64,000 nucleotides of DNA from Pseudoprevotella muciniphila (GTDB lineage: Bacteria > Bacteroidota > Bacteroidia > Bacteroidales > Bacteroidaceae). A program made the position numbers and the translations under genes. Under the pieces are notes generated by a model that was given only the letters and a program-made list of their open reading frames with translations, was not told where the DNA came from and did not search any database. Location: the NCBI RefSeq assembly GCF_003265305.2, contig NZ_CP033459.1:372001-436000 (forward strand), read 5' to 3'. Shown piece by piece: positions 49,337-57,158 of this stretch (position 1 is its first letter; each line of letters begins with the position of its first letter).

Positions 49337-49933
49337 TTATTTTAAGATTTTTGCAGTAAACACTTTATTTACGACAGATTTCAAGTTTTCTATTTCATTT
49401 TTACGAATTTCGATGGCCAAAATTGTATTTACCGCATCGTATTCTCTTGATACTATCTCAGCCCCTGCGTTTTTAGATAGCCGCATTATCACATCAACAT
49501 CTGCGTAAGGCACTGCTACTTTCAGCCTCTCTTTTATAATTCTTTCCTCAATCTCGGCAGCGTTCAGTGCTTCCTTTGCAGCAATCTTATATGCAGAGAA
49601 AAGACCTCCTGTCCCGAGTTTGACACCTCCGAAATACCTAACGACAACTACGAGCGTATCAGTCAGGTCCATTGAGGTTATCTGTCCCAGGATGGGCTTT
49701 CCTGCACTTCCTGAAGGTTCACCATCATCGTTGGCTCGTGTTGCCGATTTCTCTGGTCCCAGAACATATGCATAGCATACATGCCGTGCGTCGTAGTACT
49801 TCTTTCTGAATTGTGCTATTGTATCCTTGACATCGTCTTCATTCTCAACATGCAAAGCAAACGAGAGAAAACGGCTTCTTTTTTCTGTATAATTGCCTTC
49901 ACCACGTTGAGCGATAGTCAGATATGCATCCAT
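49337..49933 (-). CDS. YigZ/IMPACT family protein
   Basis: 198 residues of the UPF0029 family. The N-terminal half holds the signature ARHVCYAYVLG and NDDGEPSGSAGKPIL, the C-terminal half a ferredoxin-like DUF1949 domain. The eukaryotic relative IMPACT regulates translation control; the bacterial role is not established. It sits in an operon with queD and queE, which may be only positional. Confidence 0.85.
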   Translation of the reverse strand: MDAYLTIAQRGEGNYTEKRSRFLSFALHVENEDDVKDTIAQFRKKYYDARHVCYAYVLGPEKSATRANDDGEPSGSAGKPILGQITSMDLTDTLVVVVRYFGGVKLGTGGLFSAYKIAAKEALNAAEIEERIIKERLKVAVPYADVDVIMRLSKNAGAEIVSREYDAVNTILAIEIRKNEIENLKSVVNKVFTAKILK

Positions 49934-49953
49934 TGATGGAGGTGATGAGAAAT

Positions 49954-50418
49954 TTATGCTTCAAAATAGTAGAGGAAAGTAGCAATACCATCGAGTGCAT
50001 GCTTCTTTTCTCCTTGTATTTCGAGACAGAATTTCAATTCTACCTTCGTAATACCTCTCAAGTCAGCAATACTCTGAAGGTCGACGACCATTCTGACACT
50101 TTGGCCTGAGAGCACTGGTTTTCCAAACTTAAGTTTGTCCATGCCATAATTAACCATCATTTTGAGGTTGTTGACTTTTGCTATTTGTTCCCAAAGGCAT
50201 GGCAGAAGCGACACACTGAGATATCCATGTGCTATGGTTTGTCCAAAAGGTCCTTCTTTTGCTCTTTCCACATCCACATGTATCCACTGATGGTCGTTTG
50301 TGGCATCAGCAAACTTATTTATGCGGTCTTGATCAACGAGAATCCAATCAGACTCTCCTATTCTATTTCCTAAAAACTGTTCGAACTCCTTATGAGAGTT
50401 AATTACCACTTTACTCAT
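49954..50418 (-). CDS. MaoC-like dehydratase (R-specific enoyl hydratase type)
   Basis: A 154-residue hot-dog-fold enzyme. The catalytic Asp and His of the hydratase-2 motif are in DATNDHQWIHVD, followed by GQTIAHGYLSVSLLP. It probably hydrates a (2E)-enoyl-CoA or a related thioester in fatty-acid metabolism; the substrate is not determined. It is 20 bases upstream of the YigZ gene in the same operon. Confidence 0.83.
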   Translation of the reverse strand: MSKVVINSHKEFEQFLGNRIGESDWILVDQDRINKFADATNDHQWIHVDVERAKEGPFGQTIAHGYLSVSLLPCLWEQIAKVNNLKMMVNYGMDKLKFGKPVLSGQSVRMVVDLQSIADLRGITKVELKFCLEIQGEKKHALDGIATFLYYFEA

Positions 50419-50434
50419 GGTCTAAGAAATTATT

Positions 50435-51475
50435 TTATTGTTTATTACTTTTCTTAACAACGTTGGACGTTCTTTGTTTACCATTCAACGCAGTATTGTC
50501 ATCTTTTCTTATAGGCTTGTTACCTGCCTTTGCTATGATTTGTTCCTTCTTTTTGTTGAGTTGCAACGAAACTATTTCCAGATTTGTATTCATCTTACAA
50601 TCTGCGTCATAATCCACATATTTCATCCCTCCGTAGTTATCTGCCAAGAATTGTTCTATAGTGAATTTGAGGTTATAGTTGTCGTCTATTTTCTCGATTG
50701 GTGAGAAATTATCTATTTTTATTCCGCAGGAATCGCTCTTAGAAGGCAGGATGCCTGCCATACCTCCCTCAAGGTCATCTCTCTTCAGTGTTGTTCTGCC
50801 CAGAAAGTCCGTCATTTCTTCTGCTACATATTGTTTCATTGCAGCCACATTTCTGTTTTCGAGATTTTGGAAAAACAGATATATAACATTCTCATAATCG
50901 AAGGCTGTATTGTTTTCTTTAATAAAATTCTGCTGTGCAAGTTTCATCTCCTCAGGAATTTCTTTTTTATGCTTTCCTTTGGGATGTTGGTCAAGATACG
51001 TTTTATAACTTCTGTTTGTATTTTCTTTTTTTGCAACTATCCAATCCAAAGAATCCAATTTTGCTTCTACCAAATTAGCAAAGCAAGCATCATTGAATCT
51101 GTTTTGGAATGCTCTGAAATCGTTGGGGTTTGATGAATTTTTTATGCTTTCCCACTCTTTGACTTCCACTTTCACTTGCTCCAATCGAGCGCTTACTTCG
51201 CGGCTGTGCCTGCTTTTGGGGAAATCCTCGAGAAAGTCTTCGTAATCCTCAACATTTCGGCTGTTTTTCAGAGCGTCATACCTACTCTTTTCGTTCTCAT
51301 CTCTTGTTGACGATTTATATGTGATATAAGAGATTGCTATAATTGCAGTTAAAAGTAAGACTACTCCTAAAATGAATGTTTTGCTTATTCGCTTTTTTTT
51401 GTTCTTCACCTGTTGGCTGTCTTGCACATTGTCAGTTGAATTCGAACTGTTATTTTTCGATGTTTTATTTTCCAT
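50435..51475 (-). CDS. Membrane-anchored protein of unknown function
   Basis: 346 residues: a disordered Asn/Ser/Lys-rich head (1-30), one membrane helix (TFILGVVLLLTAIIAISYIT, about 34-53), a helical region with repeats of about 50 residues ending in FP/HP (EDFPKSRH, DQHPKGKH) that look TPR-like, and a C-terminal alpha+beta domain (from about 198) resembling a NTF2/SnoaL-type fold. It is probably anchored in the inner membrane with the domains outside. It is the first gene of the operon with the MaoC, YigZ, queD and queE genes. Not otherwise recognised. Confidence 0.65.
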   Translation of the reverse strand: MENKTSKNNSSNSTDNVQDSQQVKNKKKRISKTFILGVVLLLTAIIAISYITYKSSTRDENEKSRYDALKNSRNVEDYEDFLEDFPKSRHSREVSARLEQVKVEVKEWESIKNSSNPNDFRAFQNRFNDACFANLVEAKLDSLDWIVAKKENTNRSYKTYLDQHPKGKHKKEIPEEMKLAQQNFIKENNTAFDYENVIYLFFQNLENRNVAAMKQYVAEEMTDFLGRTTLKRDDLEGGMAGILPSKSDSCGIKIDNFSPIEKIDDNYNLKFTIEQFLADNYGGMKYVDYDADCKMNTNLEIVSLQLNKKKEQIIAKAGNKPIRKDDNTALNGKQRTSNVVKKSNKQ

Positions 51476-51501
51476 TTTGCTCCCTCTATCTTATTTTTCT
51501 G

Positions 51502-51533
51502 CAAAAATACGTATTGAAGACAAAATTTCAAAA
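51502..51533 (-). promoter_or_regulatory. Promoter for the minus-strand queD/queE operon
   Basis: On the minus strand TTTTG, exactly 19 bases, and TATTTTTG form a complete Bacteroidetes promoter 26 bases upstream of the start at 51475. It probably drives all five genes down to queE. Confidence 0.7.
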
Positions 51534-51628
51534 TAATTAACAGTTGAAAAACAATGGTGATTGTAAACAAATGATTATTTTTGCAAGAATAAATGAATAA
51601 ACATAGCAATTAATTGTCTGTAATAATT

Positions 51629-52381
51629 ATGAAAAGTTATATTCTTTCTCTTGTTTTCTGCATACTCTCAGTTTTGGGAGTCAATGCTCAAAAAGTGGCA
51701 TGTGCCACAAACGTGATACAAATAGTAAACGGAAAAGGCGTTGCGAGCCAGAAGTCCATTAAGAATTCCGGTCTTTCACTTCTCAAGAAGTCAGGTGGTC
51801 ATTACATTTATGGAAACAATGTTGAGATTGTCAATAATGTCGTAAAACCCCTCAACAACCATGCCTGCTACCTTAATATCTCGAATACAAAAACCCTGTC
51901 GGCTGTAATTTACTTCAAAAACAAGGTTGACGCCAATAAGTTTTGGAACGAACTGATGTCTCAGAGTTACATACCTTGCAAAGGTAGTGTTAATCTTTAC
52001 GAGAAAGTACATAATAATGTTGTTTACCATGTTGTGCAAAAGCCAGTTTACAAGAATGGCTGGCACACTATCAATCTTAATGCTAAACGTCCTGTGCAAA
52101 ATGACAAACAGGCAACGAAAGAGCCCACCAATCCTGGTAAGAATGAGCCCATTTCAACAACAAAAACAAATGGCAAAAAAGATAATTCTACACAGAAAAA
52201 ACCAAGCGTTCAGGGTGCAAAGAGCACTCAGGGTAATTCAAGGAAGACGCCCCCTATGAAATCTACAAAGCCCACACTAGACACGAATACTAACGAAACA
52301 AAATCTACAAACAAAAAAGTAGAGAACAACACGACTAAACGACCTATGCGACTGACTCCAGAGTCACCAAGAAAGGATTAA
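51629..52381 (+). CDS. Secreted protein with basic low-complexity tail
   Basis: About 250 residues from ATG 51629 (MKSYILSLVFCILSVLGVNA, a signal peptide). Residues about 25-150 form a compact domain (HACYLNISNTKTLSAVIYF). The last 100 residues are Lys/Thr/Asn/Pro-rich and probably unfolded. It is not recognised. A TATTTTTG box at 51576-51583 precedes it. A TTG at 51614 would only lengthen the N terminus by five residues. Confidence 0.65.
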   Translation: MKSYILSLVFCILSVLGVNAQKVACATNVIQIVNGKGVASQKSIKNSGLSLLKKSGGHYIYGNNVEIVNNVVKPLNNHACYLNISNTKTLSAVIYFKNKVDANKFWNELMSQSYIPCKGSVNLYEKVHNNVVYHVVQKPVYKNGWHTINLNAKRPVQNDKQATKEPTNPGKNEPISTTKTNGKKDNSTQKKPSVQGAKSTQGNSRKTPPMKSTKPTLDTNTNETKSTNKKVENNTTKRPMRLTPESPRKD

Positions 52382-52487
52382 ATAATCTTCTATGAACTCA
52401 AATGATTTTTAACCAGTTATACCTATAACGAACTTGCCGCATATATAATCATAAAACTACTATAAGATATAAGAATAAAAGATATAA

Positions 52488-53921
52488 ATGAAGTCTCCGT
52501 CTTCTCAACATTCTGAAAAATCAAAAAGGGGGAATTACAAGAATTTCTTAAATAGAACTTTTTGGGTTTCTATTTTTGTTATTACAGGATTATCTATACT
52601 CTTTTTTCTCCCTGATATTACATTTTTTGGTATTGAGTTAAAAAAAATAGACATATTAAGCGACATAAAGAAAGATTCAAATAAAAATGCGTCCTCTGGA
52701 TTAATCGCACAAATCAACAATGCACATCAAACGTTCAACGATTCTTGTAAAACAGGTGTGACTTGTATCAGAAACTATTCTCAAGAAGAAGGCAAAGGTA
52801 TGGACGCATTTTACAGTGCGCTTGATAAAGCGTCTCAACAAAAAGTCAGGATCGCTTTTCTTGGTGATTCATTCATTGAAGGAGACATTCTTACAGGCGA
52901 TTTGCGCGACATGCTTCAAAAGAAATATGGCGGGCAAGGTGTAGGTTTTACAAGTATCGATAATGAGGCTGCACATTTCAGAAAGACGTGTCGTACAACT
53001 AATGAGGGTTTCAACAAGCACACCATTTTGGACAAAAACAACAAGATTGAACTAATTGGATTGAGTGGGCAATATTTTACACAAGCAGACAGTGTGCCTC
53101 ATGCTTCTTTTGAATTGAAAACTCTACCAGACATCTTTTCCACTTTAGGCAACTGTAACCAATCTGAGTTTTTCTATAAAGGAAATGGTAGGTCTTTCAA
53201 CATTACAGCACGCGTTAATGGAAGTGAAACAATAAATTTCCAAGCAGAGGCTACTCCTGGATTGCATAAGTTGACTGCAACCAATAGTCAAATCAACTCC
53301 ATACGTTGGCACGTTGACGAAGGTCGTGGAGCGGTGTTTTATGGTGCTACGCTTGAAAACTCAAGTCCAGGCGTATTTGTAGACAACTTTGCCTTAAGAT
53401 CGAACACAGGAAAAAGACTAATTGACCTATCGGAAGAATTGTTAAGACAGATTGACTCTTTGCGCCACTATGACCTGATTGTACTCCAATATGGCCTAAA
53501 CATTGTTCACAAACGCTGCACTGATTACTCCACATACGAGGATGAACTTGCAAACATTGTAAAAAAACTCAAACATTGTATGCCCAATACTGCTATAATG
53601 ATTTTTGGTATGGCAGATAGATGTTCCAAAGGTTCGGATGGCAACTTTCACACTATGAACGCGATTAAATCTTTCATTATTCATCAGGAAAATGCTGCAA
53701 TTAAATCTGGCTGTTCATTTTGGAACACATTTGAGGCCATGGGTGGTGAGGACAGCATGGAAAAGTTTGTAGAATCATCTCCCCCTATGGCAAACAAAGA
53801 TTATACTCACATCAATTTTGAAGGAGGCGCATATTTTGCGAAACTGCTTTATGATGCACTCGTATGGGGCAAACAAGAATATGACAGAAAATTACAACTA
53901 ATAAACAATAATAAAAATTAG
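52488..53921 (+). CDS. Membrane-anchored SGNH/GDSL-like esterase or acetyltransferase
   Basis: 477 residues: an N-terminal membrane helix (FWVSIFVITGLSILFFLPDI, about 25-45) and an extracytoplasmic SGNH domain. Block I is FLGDSFIEGD (nucleophile Ser) near residue 125, a block III-like LQYGLN near 332, and block V DYTHINFEGG (catalytic Asp and His) near 443. Between them is a beta-rich insertion. With the following SGNH gene and the MBOAT gene it forms an O-acetylation set like AlgI/AlgJ/AlgX; it would move acetyl groups onto an envelope polysaccharide. Confidence 0.75.
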   Translation: MKSPSSQHSEKSKRGNYKNFLNRTFWVSIFVITGLSILFFLPDITFFGIELKKIDILSDIKKDSNKNASSGLIAQINNAHQTFNDSCKTGVTCIRNYSQEEGKGMDAFYSALDKASQQKVRIAFLGDSFIEGDILTGDLRDMLQKKYGGQGVGFTSIDNEAAHFRKTCRTTNEGFNKHTILDKNNKIELIGLSGQYFTQADSVPHASFELKTLPDIFSTLGNCNQSEFFYKGNGRSFNITARVNGSETINFQAEATPGLHKLTATNSQINSIRWHVDEGRGAVFYGATLENSSPGVFVDNFALRSNTGKRLIDLSEELLRQIDSLRHYDLIVLQYGLNIVHKRCTDYSTYEDELANIVKKLKHCMPNTAIMIFGMADRCSKGSDGNFHTMNAIKSFIIHQENAAIKSGCSFWNTFEAMGGEDSMEKFVESSPPMANKDYTHINFEGGAYFAKLLYDALVWGKQEYDRKLQLINNNKN

Positions 53922-54755
53922 ATGAAACGCATTATTTATAAGATTATAAACATATTTGTTTTGATGCAAACAATGTTTATATTTTCAACAAGATCCCAAA
54001 TTGTAACCAAAGAATTGGAAGCAGAACTATTGGTAAATCCTAACTATCCTACAATATTTGAAGGGATGTCGTCTAATGTGATTATAGATGACAACTGTAG
54101 TTTGGACGCTTTTTACGAAAAGTTGTACCAATCTAAATTCAGAGGTTCGCAAGATCCAATCAGTGTAGTTCACATAGGTGACAGCCATGTGGCAGGACGC
54201 TTTTTTCCTAAACAAGTTGGCGATAATCTTGAAAAAAACTTCCCATCAGTAAAATTCAGCGATTTTGGTAAGAATGGTGCCACATTCACCTCTTTTATGA
54301 ATTCTGGCTTGTTGCCAAAAGTATATCAACAAAATCCTGATTTGGTTATTTTGTCTTTTGGAACAAATGAAGGCTATTCTTCAACATATACAGGTGAGAG
54401 ACACTATGGTCAAATAGATCAACTCATCTCAACCATAAAGGAACAGTTGCCAAATGTACTTTTCTTACTAACGACTCCTACTGGTTGCTATTTAAAAAAT
54501 GGAAAAATTAACCCAAAGAACGGAGAAGTAGCACGCACCATCGTTAAATATGCCAATGAGAACAATATGGCAGCCTACGATCTTTATGATGTGCTTGGAG
54601 GTGAAGATTATGCGTGCCAAAATTTGAAAGCAGCCAAATATTTCAGAGTAGATGGCGTGCATTTTACATGGGATGCCTACAAAATGCAGGGTATAATGTT
54701 GTACAATGCCATTATAAATGGTTTTCTCGACTATATAGAAAACACCAAACAATAA
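53922..54755 (+). CDS. Second SGNH/GDSL-like hydrolase or acetyltransferase
   Basis: 277 residues. The start codon immediately follows the stop of the previous gene. The N terminus (IINIFVLMQTMFIFSTRSQ) is a signal peptide or anchor. Block I is HIGDSHVAG (Ser), block III LSFGTNEG, and block V DGVHFTWDAY (Asp, His). It is shorter than its neighbour and diverged from it. With the MBOAT gene 29 bases downstream it probably takes part in acetyl transfer outside the membrane. Confidence 0.77.
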   Translation: MKRIIYKIINIFVLMQTMFIFSTRSQIVTKELEAELLVNPNYPTIFEGMSSNVIIDDNCSLDAFYEKLYQSKFRGSQDPISVVHIGDSHVAGRFFPKQVGDNLEKNFPSVKFSDFGKNGATFTSFMNSGLLPKVYQQNPDLVILSFGTNEGYSSTYTGERHYGQIDQLISTIKEQLPNVLFLLTTPTGCYLKNGKINPKNGEVARTIVKYANENNMAAYDLYDVLGGEDYACQNLKAAKYFRVDGVHFTWDAYKMQGIMLYNAIINGFLDYIENTKQ

Positions 54756-54784
54756 TATTTCTATTTTCATAACACTTATATACA

Positions 54785-56290
54785 TTGGATTTCAGCCATC
54801 TTATAGGAAAATTTGATTTTTCTCATTTGACAGAATTGTTCATGTATAATGAGAATAGTCCTCTACTTTTCAATAGTGGGTTATTTCTATTCTTATTTGC
54901 AGCGTTTGCAGGGATATATGCACTGCTAAAGAACAAAACTTCAGCAAGATTGTTTTTTGTTATTTGTTTCTCTTATTATTTTTATTACAAGTCAAGTGGA
55001 TTCTATTTTTTCCTTTTGGCTGTAGTATCTTTATCTGATTTTATAATAGGTAGTTTTTTGGGCAATGTAAAGCGCCAAACTTTCCGCAAAATGCTTGTAG
55101 CATTAAGTTTGATTATAAACCTCGGTCTTTTGTGCTATTTCAAATACACAAATTTTCTTGGTGAAATTTTTTCAAATGTTTTCCATGATGGTAAATTTCA
55201 GCCCTACAACATATTCCTTCCTGTAGGAATATCTTTTTTCACCTTCCAGTCATTAAGTTATACTATTGATATCTATCGGCAACAAATCAAGCCTCTGATA
55301 AATCCTTTAGATTATTTCTTCTATGTATCATTTTTCCCTCAATTGGTAGCAGGCCCTATCGTTAGAGCGAAGGATTTTATCCCCCAAATACGTAAGCCAC
55401 TATATGTTTCTCGTGAAATGTTTGGGCATGGTCTTTATCTTATAATGAGTGGACTTTTCAAAAAAGCAGTCATTAGTGACTATATCAGCATAAATTTTGT
55501 TGATAGAATTTTCGACAATCCTACGTTGTATAGCGGTGTGGAAAATTTATTTGGAGTTTACGGGTATGCACTTCAGATATATTGCGACTTTTCGGGCTAT
55601 AGCGACATGGCTATTGGCATTGCTTTGCTCCTTGGTTTTACATTCCCTCTAAACTTTAATTCTCCATATAAATCAGCATCCATAACTGAATTTTGGAAAA
55701 GATGGCACATATCTTTGAGTTCTTGGCTGAAAGATTATGTATATATATCATTTGGGGGTAATCGGAAAGGTAAAATCAGGCAGTATATCAACCTAATGCT
55801 AACTATGCTTATTGGTGGTCTTTGGCACGGTGCCATGCTTAAGTTTATACTTTGGGGCGGCATACATGGATTAGGACTCGTTGTACATAAAATCTGGATG
55901 TTCATAACACGACAACAAAAAGGTGGAAAGAACCTTCCCTTATGGCGCCGAATTCCTGCGATATTCATTACGTTCCATTTTGTTTGTATTTGTTGGGTAT
56001 TTTTCCGAGCGGACAATATGGACAAAGCCTTTATGGTGCTGTCACAAATCGTAACATCTTTCAATGCTCAAGTTTTTGTGCAAATGATTACTGGTTATTG
56101 GGGTGTTTTCGTTCTTATGCTAATAGGCTATATTACGCATTTTATGCCTATACAACTTGTAGCAAAGGTTAGCCGTACCATCCAACTATCGCCACTATTT
56201 ATTCAGGCTCTCTTGATTGTACTAATTACTTACATTGTTATTCAGATTAAAACCGCTGATGTACAACCTTTTATCTACTTCCAATTCTAA
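54785..56290 (+). CDS. MBOAT-family membrane O-acyltransferase (AlgI-like)
   Basis: 501 residues with about ten to twelve membrane helices. The MBOAT signatures are RWHISLSSWLKDYVYI and GGLWHGAMLKFILWGGIHGLGL, the second carrying the conserved catalytic histidine. It should pass acetyl groups from a cytoplasmic donor across the membrane to the SGNH partners upstream. TTG at 54785 gives an N-terminal amphipathic stretch normal for the family; ATG at 54842 is the alternative. The glycan is not known. Confidence 0.88.
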   Translation: MDFSHLIGKFDFSHLTELFMYNENSPLLFNSGLFLFLFAAFAGIYALLKNKTSARLFFVICFSYYFYYKSSGFYFFLLAVVSLSDFIIGSFLGNVKRQTFRKMLVALSLIINLGLLCYFKYTNFLGEIFSNVFHDGKFQPYNIFLPVGISFFTFQSLSYTIDIYRQQIKPLINPLDYFFYVSFFPQLVAGPIVRAKDFIPQIRKPLYVSREMFGHGLYLIMSGLFKKAVISDYISINFVDRIFDNPTLYSGVENLFGVYGYALQIYCDFSGYSDMAIGIALLLGFTFPLNFNSPYKSASITEFWKRWHISLSSWLKDYVYISFGGNRKGKIRQYINLMLTMLIGGLWHGAMLKFILWGGIHGLGLVVHKIWMFITRQQKGGKNLPLWRRIPAIFITFHFVCICWVFFRADNMDKAFMVLSQIVTSFNAQVFVQMITGYWGVFVLMLIGYITHFMPIQLVAKVSRTIQLSPLFIQALLIVLITYIVIQIKTADVQPFIYFQF

Positions 56291-56480
56291 AAGTTGCTTT
56301 GCTTTTATTGGGGTATGGTTTTCTCATTGGCAATCTTTCTACTGCCCCAAGATACTCTGTATTTACCTGAAATTCAGAAAGAGTAAACTTCTTTAATGAA
56401 AAGAATTACAGATTTACATTTGATGGTGAAATTAAATATGTAAATTCGCAGTTAGAAATTTAAGAAATTTGTAGTTTATC

Positions 56481-57143
56481 ATGAAATTAATAATATCAGA
56501 TGAATTGACATCTCGTTGGCCTAAACTCAAAGTTGGTGTGCTGACTGCAAAAGTCAAGAATTCACCAACTTCATCAGATTTGTGGCGGGAAATATTGAAC
56601 GAGGTGTCGTGCATTCGTTCAAAATATGATACGACAACCATCAAGTTGCGCCCTGGAATTGTAGCGACCCGAAATGCCTATAAGGCAACAGGAAAAGACC
56701 CAAGCCGTTATCGCCCTTCAAACGAACAACTGGCACGGCGCGTAATACAAGGCAAGGAACTTTATAGTGTTGACACACTCGTTGACATAGGTAATTTGGT
56801 GTCCCTGCGTTGCGGATATTCTATTGGTGTACTTGACTCTCTTAAGATTGTTGGTGATGTTGTGTTGGGAATCGGCCATCACGAGGAGCCATACGAAGGA
56901 ATAGGTCGTGGCGTACTAAACATAGAGGGATTGCCTGTTTACAGGGATGAACAGGGTGGCATCGCAACTCCTACAAGCGACAGTATGCGAACAAAGATTT
57001 CTTCTGAAACAGTCAACATCTGTGTTTTCTTCAATGGTTATGATGGTGACGAAGGAAACATTGCTTTAGCCATCCAATTCATGCAGTCGCTATTAGAGAG
57101 ATATGCCGAGGGAAGAGATTTTTCATCCACCATTGTGAAATAA
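56481..57143 (+). CDS. B3/B4-domain protein (PheT editing-domain homologue)
   Basis: 220 residues related to the B3/B4 domain of phenylalanyl-tRNA synthetase beta subunit, as a free-standing protein. The family block ATGKDPSRYRPSNEQLARRV is near residue 73, followed by VDIGNLVSLRCGYSIGVLD. Free-standing members may act on mischarged tRNA or free amino acids, but the substrate is not known. A weak promoter-like TTTG-N18-TAAATTCG lies upstream (56419-56448). About 190 bases before the gene show no ORF. The next gene follows after 15 bases. Confidence 0.8.
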   Translation: MKLIISDELTSRWPKLKVGVLTAKVKNSPTSSDLWREILNEVSCIRSKYDTTTIKLRPGIVATRNAYKATGKDPSRYRPSNEQLARRVIQGKELYSVDTLVDIGNLVSLRCGYSIGVLDSLKIVGDVVLGIGHHEEPYEGIGRGVLNIEGLPVYRDEQGGIATPTSDSMRTKISSETVNICVFFNGYDGDEGNIALAIQFMQSLLERYAEGRDFSSTIVK

Positions 57144-57158
57144 GATTATCCAAACACC

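Noticed and set aside
48982-49340. A preQ1 riboswitch for queD/queE
   Set aside because: The gaps between these genes are 4 and 12 bases, and the operon promoter is far upstream of other genes; there is no room for the aptamer here.
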